A DNA stretch of 64,000 nucleotides, taken from the NCBI GenBank assembly GCA_020740775.1, contig JAHEWK010000011.1, positions 930,001 through 994,000 of the forward strand. The letters run 5' to 3'. Position 1 is the stretch's first letter, and each line of letters begins with the position of its first letter. Made by a program: the position numbers and the translations under genes. The notes under the pieces are model-generated. The model had not been told where the DNA came from, made no database searches, and worked only from the letters and a program-made list of their open reading frames with translations. Below are positions 11,929-21,998 of the stretch, one piece after another. The stretch comes from Ilyonectria destructans (lineage: Eukaryota > Ascomycota > Sordariomycetes > Hypocreales > Nectriaceae).

Positions 11929-13873
11929 TGGGGTCAATCAAGCACCTGCCAGCGATGGGGAAATCCGTGCCAATGAGTATCGCGCGAACAGTCGCGGTAG
12001 TGTATCAGAATAAATGGGTATGGGGAATTCGAAGATTGGTATGCTCCGTCTGACATTGCTTTTGTCAGCTCTCGTATGCTCCACGAAACATGTAAGGCAG
12101 ACGAGGCGACCAATGTGGCGCAGAGCTGCAACCCTTCCATGCAAGTGATTTGCACATTCCCTCAGAAGAGGCTTGGATAACAGACCCACTGACAATGCAT
12201 AGGGCAGTCATGTGGAATGCCTAGATGTTGTGTGAGTACAGTTTCCGTGATAATAGCTTTTACTACTTTTTGGGGGGGCATACGGGGGATTTAAACATGG
12301 GTTTCTGGCCAGCCTTCTTGAAATTATCGTCAATATCTGCGAAACCAGCTGCGACTCTCCTTATTTGATCAACCCGGGCATAGACAAGATTTATCTCAGT
12401 GATTTAGAGAGAAGTAAACAGAGCAAGATGTAAAAAGAAATTAAAGCCTCAAAAAAGGGACGGCAACACTCATTCTTGGCGGCCTATGGGAAATACATAG
12501 CTTGCATCTTGGAGATCGTGCTTCGGGGGTGTCTTAGGTAGGCGAGGCAGACTCCGTAATCTGTAAGACAGAGTAGGGCATGGCCAAGAGTCGCACACAA
12601 AATATATGTGGCAATTTTCTGCTGTTTCTATTCACTGAATCATCCTGTGCGTGTGGCGCGGCACTTGATGCGCTGGCAGCCCAATAAGCATATGTAACAA
12701 AGTACCGCAGCACAAGATGCAGCAAAAGTGCAAGAGCCCTACGTGAGGTACGAAGTACTGTTCTATAGGTAGTGTGCATGTATGCCTTGCGACCGCCTAA
12801 CTAGGCAGCAACGACTCGGCCACGAACGGTAGTTTGCTCATTGATCAGAGTTAGATGGATCGTCTCATTGTTCGCAGGTAAAGAGATGAGAGGAACTCCC
12901 TTTAACACACATACACATCTACATTGTCTATGGGGCATAGCATCTATCTCCGATGTATGCCTCTTAGTTTGAATCCGTAATCACAATGACAAATGACTTC
13001 CAGAACGTCGGTTCTCAGCGCACTATCGACATCGCACCAAAAATCGCATCGGCATCGGAATGGGTCGCGAAGCCAGCTCTATCATGAGCGAAAATGGCAC
13101 CTCCCATTCCCTACTAAATTGAGTCCCAAAATCATCCATCCCAAAGTCCAAATGCCGGTCATTTAACTTCCGTACTAGGCCAAGATGTCGGCCAGTGAGA
13201 GACTACCGGCAGGGTTCCTTGGAGGGTCTGGGCTGAATTGAAGAATAGGTACCTACACTAAAATTTAGGTACCCAAGCTAACTTTTAGGTACCCATAGGT
13301 GGGTTTTTTCGTGGGTACCCGCGGGTATTTTACACCCTAATCTTCGCAGGTACTTACACATCCACCTTCCAAGACGCGCATTTTGTCACTTTTTTATCCT
13401 CTGCATTTCTTTCTGTTAAAAAGCTCTCTCTCTCGATGAGGGAACCTAATGTCTGCATCTACTGCGTTTTCGTTGTGCATATTACAGTTGCCAAGGCCCG
13501 CATTTAGGTTCCAAGTTCAAACTTTTCGATCTGCCTCAATCCTATCTAACCTTTATGGACTGGTCAAAGATCCCCTGGCCCAATCTCTTGCATGCCTTAT
13601 ATGTAGCTCAGGATAAGGTTATTACCTACAGGTAGCAAAGTTATTGCTTACACTGTATGGCTTTGATCCATCCATGACATGGAGTGAAGCTTAAAATATT
13701 TTCTTTTTGTGGCCCTGGACGAAGATGCTCATCCAGCACCTTCCACTTCATCCACCCAATTATCTTGTCCACTCAAGCCAATTCCAGTCGCAACACCATC
13801 AACGGATCTTCTCACCATGTACGTACACATGAGACCCTGAAACCAACAACTATTAGCTAAAATACTACTCAGT
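11929..13873. other. Long AT-rich intergenic region
   Basis: About 1.9 kb upstream of the HET gene and upstream of the small secreted protein gene. I find no convincing coding frame. It holds a cluster of TAGGTACC-type motifs (listed separately) and an A/T-rich stretch around 12280-12460. Confidence 0.4.
13240..13345. repeat. Cluster of TAGGTACCC motifs
   Basis: At least three close copies of TTTAGGTACCCA or its variants (AATAGGTACCTA, TTTAGGTACCCAAG, TTTTAGGTACCCAT) occur in about 60 bp, followed by GTGGGTACCCGCGGGTA. No coding frame overlaps them. The origin is unknown; the remains of a simple-repeat expansion or a transposon end are both possible. Confidence 0.45.
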
Positions 13874-14218
13874 ATGCGCTTCCCGATTCTATGTATTCTT
13901 GCCGCCGGCCCTCTCTTGGCTGTTGCTCTCTCGAAGGGCTGCGCCATCTCCTATCTCTGGCCTGCTGATGCCAAACATGACGTATTTTGGGACCTGAAGG
14001 CTGCCGCCATTTGTACCGAAATGGGAGGAACTTTAGCCGGTTCTGAACTGGCCCTTAAGGATCGCGGCAGCTATACGAACAGATGCTCTATCTGTCGGGG
14101 TTCGAGAAATATAGATCGGACTGATGACTTTAACCGCATTGTCATACGAGGAAAGCAACGACTACAATACTCAGTTCGATGCGGATGGTACGAGTGGGGC
14201 GATTGTGATTTGTATTAG
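13874..14218 (+). CDS. Small secreted cysteine-rich protein
   Basis: 114 residues. The N-terminus MRFPILCILAAGPLLAVALS is a typical signal peptide with predicted cleavage after ALS. The mature part of about 94 residues has six Cys (KGC, AIC, NRC, SIC, VRC, GDC), enough for three disulfides, and no domain that I recognise. Size, secretion signal and Cys content fit a candidate effector or apoplastic protein, which is inference. A likely 5'-UTR intron precedes the ATG: donor GTACGT near 13819, acceptor TACTACTCAG ending at 13872. The neighbour on the same strand is the LaeA-like methyltransferase. Confidence 0.6.
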   Translation: MRFPILCILAAGPLLAVALSKGCAISYLWPADAKHDVFWDLKAAAICTEMGGTLAGSELALKDRGSYTNRCSICRGSRNIDRTDDFNRIVIRGKQRLQYSVRCGWYEWGDCDLY

Positions 14219-14696
14219 GTATCAAGCCGTCAGAGGGAGGATCTGTGGTCAAACCTTTGTGCCTATTTTTTACAGTATATTCCAACGAAGCGGATTCCCA
14301 ACCGAAATATCTTGTTAGCTCATGATTTTAAACGAACCAAGTCCCTGGTAACCAACATACCAGTTTTAGGCGTGCTACAGTGGTCGTCACCGTGACGAGG
14401 GCGCCAAGTCATTTCCCCGCTCCGAATCAGCTCACCTATACACCTCATTACCAACACCAAACCTGCCACGGGTGTCAAATGTCCTGCCATTATTGGAATA
14501 CTGCATATGCAACATTGATATCGCACAAGACCCTTACAGTTTTCCTTCATGGGTATTGCCATCCCTGCACTTTACGATTGCATTTAAGGTGCGTTATTTC
14601 CCGCATCAAATCAATCTCCTGTTGAGATTTGAGCGACGACTTGCCGAAGGACTGCAACCATAAGACTTGAAAACCCCACCAAAGCGTCTACTCACC
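14219..14696. other. Intergenic region
   Basis: Holds the 3' flank of the small secreted gene and the promoter of the methyltransferase. I see nothing else in it. Confidence 0.4.
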
Positions 14697-16265
14697 ATGG
14701 GAGATCAGGAACCCGCAGGAAAGAGGAGTCCCGATACTGGGAAGAGCAGCCCCCGGACTGTAGCGAGCTCCCATCACGGCGAGATCCCCGCACTTGAGCC
14801 TGATGTAAGAACCCCCGGGACAACTCCCAAAACCAAAGGATCCGGAGCTGAGAGACGTATGTTAAAACGATAAATGTAGGCAGCTGAATTTAACGACGAT
14901 GATTCTGCCATTGAGACTGTGAGTCCGCCGCCACACTACTAGATAACCCCCCTTCAAAGCTCAACAATGTATCTGTAGGCGTCCACTGGCAGCAGCACCA
15001 CCTCGCTTGCTTCCAGCATCGCCAAATATCGCATGGAGAACGGCCGCACATATCATACGTATAAGGAAGGATGTGTGTGACAACAACATTGAACTTCCGA
15101 GAGCTATAACTGACCAGTACGTTCACGCAGCCTACCACTTGCCGAACGACGAGATAGAAAACGAGCGACTAGGTGAGGGATTGTACCTGCCAAGAGCAGC
15201 ATTACATGTCCATTTTATGTGACACATATCTCTAACAAGACCTAGATTTACAACACCATCTATGTTTTCTGACTTTCAACAACAAACTCTTCACATGTCC
15301 AGCCGGCGTTGATAAGCCTTTGAAGCGTGTCTTGGATGCTGGTTGCGGAACAGGCGCTTGGGCCATGGATATGGGTAAGTCGCGATCAAAAGATATGAAT
15401 TAATTCAAACTGATTAGTCTATTAGCGGATGAACACCCCGAGACAGAAGTATGTTGATAACTATGATCTTTCTCGCAAGACATTGCGGTCTCTAACCACT
15501 AGGCAGGTCATCGGCGTGGATCTGAGTCCAATCCAGCCAACACTGCAAGTTTTCCGTAACTGAGATACGACAAAGATATATCTCAAGCGGCATATCGTGG
15601 ATCTTCGCTAACTACGACTAGGGTGCCACCCAATGCGACCTTCTTAGTCGATGACTTGGAAGCAGAGTGGACTTATAGCCAACCATTGGACCTTATTTAC
15701 CTCCGCTTCCTAGTAGGTTCCATTTCCGACTGGGATAATCTTATCCGCCAGGCGTTTCAGAATCTCTCCCCTGGTGGATGGGTCGAAACCGCCGATGCGG
15801 TGTACCCCCTGGCGTGCGACGATGACACTGTTACGGAGGATCAAGCCGTCTACAAGTGGAGCAACCTGATGAGAGACGCAGCAGCCAAGGTTCACCCAGG
15901 ACGGAGCCTGGACGGATCCATGGAGCTGAAGCAGAAGATGATTGACCGCGGGTTCACCAATGTTACTGAGAAGTGGTACAAATGGCCGATGAATAGCTGG
16001 CCGAAGGATCCCGAGTTCAAGGAACTTGGTGGCTGGACCGTGGAAAACGTACTCAGCGGGCTTTCGGCCTTGAGTCTGGCGTTGTTTACACGCGTCCTAG
16101 GTTGGACGTGTGAGGAAGTTGAATTGTTCCTGATTGACGTCAGGCGGGATTTGAAGAACAAGAACATCCACGGCTACTGGCGAATGTGAGTCTCGAATCC
16201 CTTTTGGCCGATACTTAAATGCTGATTGCTTTAGTCTTGTTGTGTCTGGGCAGAAGCTGGAATAA
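14697..16265 (+). CDS. LaeA-like (UMTA-type) SAM-dependent methyltransferase
   Basis: Nine exons: 14697-14804, 14880-14918, 14979-15072, 15131-15172, 15246-15374, 15426-15448, 15507-15544, 15622-16185, 16235-16265; all phases agree and give 355 residues. The fold is a class I methyltransferase. The SAM-binding motif I is VLDAGCGTGAWAMDMA, followed by EVIGVDLSPIQP (acidic post-I), DLIYLRFLVGSISDW and LSPGGWVETAD. The order matches the LaeA-like family that fungi use in secondary metabolism and development. The N-terminal 50 residues are disordered and Ser/Thr-rich. Intron 7 starts with GC (GCAAGT at 15545), the only donor that keeps frame. The last 31-nt exon supplies the family's usual short tail (VVSGQKLE). 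Substrate unknown. Confidence 0.85.
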
Positions 16266-16837
16266 AGGGACCAAGTTGGCTCTTTCTTTTGTCCAGGTTT
16301 CTAGCGCCTTTCTTGCTCGCTCCTAGTATGGTATGGCTTTGCTCCACTTTGCTAGAACATGGAAGGGACCAGCTAGAAGAGGCATTAATTGCGCTTTTCA
16401 CTGGAGTGGAAGCTTGAATAGGATTATACCTACACTTCCTGTATGCCCAACCCAAAGAGTTGAAATGGGCAAAAGAACAATCCGAATGTTGAATTGAGCT
16501 GTTTCCTTTCTCGTGGGTGAACCTACGCGGTGAATAGCTGCTCTAGGTTGAGTTTACATTCAATCTAAATCCTGAATGTGACGCTATCGAGGGTTTTGGT
16601 ACGGAAATCCGACGCATTCCCCGACGAAACCCATCCTTAGTTGGTATTCGTCAACATCATCAGATTGATAACTAGAAGTAATTGCCGCTGACAATGTTCG
16701 ACGATCACGTGCTGTCAACCATTTTCACAGCCTCGTTGCCCCGCGCGAACGACCGCATCCTAGCGTTGGAGTGGAGGTTGCCTTGAGCAACATCAATCTT
16801 CAGACATTCTACCACCAACGGGCTCATACTAGCCACC
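16266..16837. other. Intergenic region
   Basis: Between two plus-strand genes. It presumably carries the NLR promoter. I see no gene in it. Confidence 0.4.
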
Positions 16838-19731
16838 ATGGAAGCTGTCGGGGCTGCTGCGAACATCATCGCCGTCATTGATTTGTCTGCCAAGGTCGCT
16901 ACACTATGCTTCCAATACTATACCGAGGTTGCGGGTGCCCAAGCCGACATCACTCGCCTCCAGAGCCAGGTTAACCACCAGTGCGTTGCCTTTAGAGGCG
17001 CTCGGCAGCTACTGGAAGAGAAAACTAGCCAGCCACTTGCTACATCACGCGAACTGGTCGATTCGCTCCAGGAATGCGAACGCGAGCTACGGAGACTCGA
17101 AGACAAGCTTGACCCCAGCAGAGCGCGTAAAGCGATGCGCCGCTTTGGGCTCCGAGCCCTCAGGTGGCCCTTCAGTAGGAAGGAGATCGAAAGTGTCATC
17201 GCTAACTTGGAACGTTGCGAACAAACTATCATGTTCGGCCTGCAGGTCGACCAGACGTGTGTCTGAGCCTACCAGTATCTCATTACGTTCGCACGCTAAT
17301 CTGCCATATAGGAGGATTCTTCTCGACATCAATGATAAAATCGAGGGTATCTCCCTCCAAGTAGCTGACGACTCGCCAAGAGCTCACAAGCCCCATTTCA
17401 TGGTGCCATTTCCCGCCGACCCCGATTTCGTCGAACGGCCCGCGATCTGGACCTGGCTCACGGAACGATACGAAGAGCCTGCGAGCCGAATAGCCCTTGT
17501 GGGTATGGGCGGGTTTGGGTAAGGCCTTCATGTCCCGATAGTCGCTTCGGCTAACAAATAGAAGAAAATCCCAGATCGCCATCCGATTTGCCTACCACGT
17601 CCACACCACTTCGCCCAACACGAGCATTTTCTGGGTATACGGGAGTACGAAGGCCAGATTCGAAGAGTCGTACCGATCCATCGCAGACACACTTGCGTTA
17701 CCCCGTCGTCACGATCCCAGCGTTAACGTCCTCACGCTCGTTCGCGACTGGTTGCAGAGGGACGATGTGAGTCCGTGGTTGATGATTCTCGATAACGCGG
17801 ATGACCTCGACATGTTCTTCTCTAAAGATGAAGGCGTATACGATACGCAGGTGCCGATAGCATCATGTTTACCGAAAACGCACAAGGGAAAGATTCTAGT
17901 CACGTCGCGCAGCTTGACCGTCTCAGAGAAATTGACGGGTAGTCACAAGGCCATCCTGAGAATCCCCACGATGGGTAGTTTCGAGGCCCTTAAGCTCTTC
18001 CGAAAGAAATTAGATGGAGATATCGATGAAGTCGCGGCTGCGGACCTTGTTTCAACCCTCGACTTCATCCCGCTTGCTGTGAACCAGTCAGCTGCGTATA
18101 TTAACCGACGCGCTCCTCGAGTTACTGTCCGCTCGTATCTGGTCGATTTACAGAGGAGCCGAGAAAGGATAGGGAGTCTACTTAACAGTGATGCTGGGGA
18201 TCTTCGACGTCATGAGGGTGTGTCTAATGCGGTCGTTGTGACCTGGCAGGTGACCTTTGAGCAAATCCGCCGAGAACGACCAGCAGCTGCCAACTTGCTC
18301 TCACTCATGAGCCTCTTCCAAGCCCAGAGCATCCCCGAGTATGTGCTACACGACTATAGCGACGTTGAAACGAACGGCGGAGAGAGTGGCTTTGAAGATG
18401 ACCTCGATGTTCTTCGAGGATATTCCCTCGTCAATATAACGACGACGAAAGGCTTTTGCGAGATGCATTCCCTGGTTAAATTCTGTACGCAAGTCTGGAT
18501 TTCCATGTTTGGCGAATTGAGGCGATGGAAGAAGCTCTTCTTGAGTCTGGCTTCAGAGCACTTTCCGTCCGGGAAGTTTGAGACTTGGGAACAATGCCAA
18601 ACATTACTGCCCCATTTTCAGTCAATCTTAAAAGATGAGCCAGCAGAAGAGAGTGATTGGCCGGGTTGGTGTAATTTGCTCGCAAATACATCGCGGTATA
18701 CGTTCAACATAGGAGAGTATCAGAAAGCAGAGATATTGGCTCAAAACGCCTTCGGGATGAGAATACGGATACTAGGCGAGGAGAATTCTGCTACTTTACA
18801 CAGCATGACCAGCCTAGCGTCAATATACGCAGAACGGGGAAGGTGGAAGGAGGCAGAAGAGTTACAGGTGAAGGCACTAGGGATCAGCTCAAGGGTGCTG
18901 GGCGAAGAGCATGTCTCAACCTTAGTTAGCATGACTGACCTAGCGACAACATATCGATATCAAGGAAGGTGGAGGGAGGCAGAGGAGCTACAAGCTAAAC
19001 AACTAGAAATCTGCTCAAGGGTGCTGGGCAAAAAGCATCTCTCAACCATATCCGGTATGGCCCAGCTAGCGTCAATATATTGGGATCAGGGAAGGCTCAA
19101 CGAAGCAGAGGAGCTAGAGCTTCAGGTAATAGAGACTCGAAAGAAGGTCTCAGGCGAAGAACACCCCATAACATTGGTCAGCATGGAAAATCTGGCGTCC
19201 ACATACCGACTTCAGGGAAGGTGGGGGGAGGCAGAAGAGCTGGGCGCGCAGGTCGTGGAAATTCAAAAGAGGGTCTTAGGCGAAGAACACCCTGATACAT
19301 TGACCAGCATGGCCAACCTAGCCACAACATACCAATATCAGGGAAGGTGGGGGGAGGCAGAGGAGCTACAGACTAAGGAACTAGGGATCTGCTCAAGGGT
19401 GCTGGGCGAAGAGCATGTCTCAACCTTAGCTAGCATGGCTAACTTAGCCAGGATATACTGGAATCAGGGAAGGATGAAGGAAGCAGAAGCGCTGGAAGTA
19501 CAGGCAATGGAGAGTCGGAAGAGGGTTTTGGGCAACGAGCACCCCGATACGCTAAGCAGTATGGCAAACCTAGCCAACGGGTGGCATAGCTCAGGTAGAT
19601 ACGGCGAGGCGATTGCGTTGAGGAAGGATTGCGTTGGTTATCAAGAGAGAATACTTGGCCGAGATCATCCTCATACGCAGAGGTCAATCTCAATTCTGGA
19701 ATCATGGCAAGAATCATTTGCCCTGGTATGA
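16838..19731 (+). CDS. Fungal STAND/NLR-like protein: HeLo-like N-domain, NB-ARC-type ATPase, kinesin-light-chain TPRs
   Basis: Exons 16838-17256, 17312-17518 and 17565-19731 give 930 residues. Residues 1-140 form a helical N-terminal domain starting MEAVGAAANIIAVIDLSAKV, like the fungal STAND (HeLo/SesA-type) effector domains. Walker A is GMGGFGKSQ (about 204-212) and Walker B is WLMILDNADD (about 278-287). From residue about 592 come eight TPR-like repeats of exactly 42 residues (pattern GRW.EAEEL...ILGEEHP.TL.SM.NLA.TY..QG). Such proteins are fungal relatives of NOD-like receptors thought to act in non-self recognition and regulated cell death. Intron 2 ends in a tandem acceptor TAGAAG; only the downstream AG gives an intact Walker A. 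The repeats are very similar at DNA level, as in rapidly evolving NLR arrays. Confidence 0.85.
18715..19722 (+). repeat. Eight 126-bp TPR-encoding tandem repeats
   Basis: In-frame repeats of 126 bp start near 18715, 18841, 18967, 19093, 19219, 19345, 19471 and 19597. Some blocks are nearly identical; for example CTGGGCGAAGAGCATGTCTC occurs at about 18898 and again at about 19402. The exact period and the DNA-level identity indicate recent duplication or gene conversion between units. Confidence 0.85.
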
Positions 19732-20479
19732 GGATGGGGTATGATTAGAGAATGAAGTTTGCAATACGAGTGTTCAGGATCTGCATCATTCGTCATTCTT
19801 TCCAGTGACAGCTTCATTTGACGACATATCATCGAACAACTAGGAATTATCAGCTCGTTCGACTTTTCGTCATGTGAATGGAGATGACAGAACCCTGACG
19901 GTTGAAAAGCGGCGAGAAAAGCGGACACCACAGGCTAGTCGCGAGCATTCCTTTGAACTACTCAGCGCGGCCCGACGGAGTGAGAGCTGGCGGATTGAGG
20001 CCGCACAAAGCTTCAATACTGGGGAGAGATCGATTAAAGTCCCCATAACCGGGGACCTCAACACCGCTATTATTCACACTTCTCCATAATTCCTAAGGCA
20101 TTGAGACGAGCAGATGGGGCTTGGTGGGTAGCGGCCAAGTAATTCTGAGCCTGGTGCCCCAGAAAATGGCGATGATGCAACGGGTGTCGCACCAGGGTGT
20201 TGAGCGCCTAGACTCGGTTGTCGAAACCGCATTTGTTTAATCACAGTACAGTGCACCTTGTTAGACATGGGGCAGAATCCCACTTGTTTGTCGAATTATA
20301 ACAGCTTACACACAACGCACTAGGCTTGAATTGACACCAAAGTGTATTATCTGTTCTTATGGACTACTTGATGTACTATAGTTACTTTTTCAGATCCGAC
20401 CCGCCCCTGTGGATTTTCACCAGACAACACATCCCAGACGTCTGTCTGTAGACTAATCCAGGAGAGTTGACGGTACCCT
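19732..20479. other. Convergent intergenic region
   Basis: Between the 3' ends of the NLR gene and the repeat-precursor gene. I find no gene or structured RNA. Confidence 0.4.
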
Positions 20480-21736
20480 TTAGTTGCAGTTCGCCGCATT
20501 GTTTGCGTTTGCGTTTGCGTTGGCATTGGCATTGGCATTGGCATTAGCATTGTTGGCATTGGCATTGTTCGCCTGCTGTCCTTGGTGGTGTCGGGCATAA
20601 ATCTCCTCATCACGCTTGTTGTTGCAGGCATTGGCATTAGCAGCGTTGGCAGCAGCGTTGGCATTGTTGGCATTGGCATTGTTGGCCTGCTGGCCTTGGT
20701 GATGTCTAGCCTCAAGCTCCTCGTCTCGCTTGTTGTTGCAGGCGTTGGCATTGGCATTGGCATTGGCATTGGCAGCGTTGGCATTGGCGTTGGCGTTAGC
20801 ATTGGCGTTGTTGTTGGCCTGTTGCCCTTGATGGTGTCGGACCTCAAGCTCCTCATCGCGCTTGGCATTGCAGCCATTGGCGTTGGCAGCGTTGGCAGCG
20901 TTGGCAGCGTTGGCGGCGGCGTTGGCATTGTTGGCGTTGTTGGCATTGGCGTTGTTAGCCTGCTGGCCCTGGTGATGTCTGGCCTCAAGCTCCTCGTCTC
21001 GCTTGTTGTTGCAGGCGTTGGCGTTGGCATTGTTGGCAGCAGCATTGTTGGCGTTGGCATTGGCATTGGCGGCGTTGGCATTGGCGTTGTTGTTGGCCTG
21101 CTGTCCTTGGTGATGTCTGGCCTCGAGCTCCTCGTCACGTTTGTTGTTGCAAGCGTTGGCGTTGGCATTGTTGGCAGCAGCATTGTTGGCGTTGGCATTG
21201 ACATTGGCGGCGTTGGCATTGGCGTTATTGTTAGCCTGCTGCCCTTGGTGATGTCTGGCCTCAAGCTCTTCATCTCGCTTGTTGTTGCAGGCATTGGCAT
21301 TAGCAGCGTTGGCAGCAGCGTTGGCATTATTGGCATTCGCATTCGCGTTGTTAGCCTTCTGCCCCTGGTGATGACGGGCCTCAAGCGCCTCATCTCGCTT
21401 GGCATTGCAGCCATTGGCGTTGGCAGCGTTGGCAGCGTTGGCGGCGGCGTTGGCATTGTTGGCATTCGCATTAGCGTTATTAGCCTTCTGCCCTTGATGG
21501 TGTCGAGCCTCAAGCTCCTCATCGCGTTTGTTGTTGCAAGCATTTGCGTTGGCAGCGTTGGCAGCGTTGGCATTCGCGTTGGCGTTGTTGCCGTTGTTGG
21601 CCTGCTGCCCTTGATGGTGTCGGACTTCAAGTTCTTCGTCTCGCTTGGCATTGCAGCCATTGGCGTTGGCAGCGTTGGCGTTGGCATTAGCATTATTGGC
21701 ATTGGCGTTGTTGGCCTGCTGCCCCTGGTGATGAGG
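20480..21736 (-). repeat. Ten-unit tandem repeat inside the precursor gene
   Basis: Unit order from the N-terminus by C-terminal type is GCNA, ACNN, GCNA, ACNN, ACNN, ACNN, GCNA, ACNN, ACNN, NCN-stop. Units 5 and 6 are nearly identical in DNA. Units 3 and 4 share the HHQGQK variant. Unit lengths differ by Asn/Ala codon pairs or triplets, as expected from slippage and unequal crossing over. The array is open in more than one frame, which creates long decoy frames on both strands. Confidence 0.9.
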
Positions 21737-21998
21737 CTGTTTTGTATTAGCGAGTGATTAGGGAATTCCAAGATGATTTAACTAACATCTCTGGTCTCAA
21801 CAGTCTTAAAGATAGGGAAACCAGCGGCTGGAAGAGCCATGACGGCTAGTGGGGCCTGCGAGAGATCAGTAACAATGTCTGAGCTCGGCTTGAATAACCA
21901 CATACGGCATATCGTCCAACAGTGACACCGGAAGGAGTGAGGCCAAAGGCCAGTGTCTGACTGGCAAAGACAGTCGCAAAGAGAATGGAAGAATGCAT
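20480..21998 (-). CDS. Secreted repeat precursor with nine Lys-Arg sites (candidate RiPP / Kex2-processed peptide precursor)
   Basis: Three exons on the minus strand (21998-21906, 21855-21787, 21736-20480; GTATGT and GTTAGT donors) give 472 residues. MHSSILFATVFASQTLA is a signal peptide, followed by a 40-residue leader. The rest is ten tandem units of about 35-48 residues. The consensus is DEELEARHHQGQQANN, then a variable Asn/Ala run, then ACNNKR or GCNAKR. Each unit has one Cys and nine end in KR, a Kex2 site. The first unit lacks DEELE; the last has DEEIYA and stops after NCN. Base differences between units fall mostly at codon third positions of this frame, so this is the translated frame. 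A UstYa oxidase gene is divergent from it. Unlike ustiloxin- or phomopsin-type cores, the units lack Tyr apart from the last. The product is unknown. A structural secreted repeat protein is the alternative. Confidence 0.8.

Noticed and set aside
17562..17564. Using the upstream AG of the NLR intron as the main splice site
   Set aside because: It would insert Arg into the P-loop and break the Walker A motif. Kept only as a possible alternative isoform.
20582..21757. A 391-residue plus-strand open frame rich in Gly/Ile/Val across the repeat array
   Set aside because: It is the opposite-strand reading of the precursor repeats. It has no signal peptide or intron logic, and the repeat differences fall at third positions of the minus-strand Asn/Ala frame, not of this one.
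20347..21771. A 474-residue minus-strand frame rich in Met/Pro/Thr across the repeat array
   Set aside because: Different frame from the signal-peptide exon. It reads through the splice region, shows no conserved processing motifs, and unit differences are non-synonymous in it.
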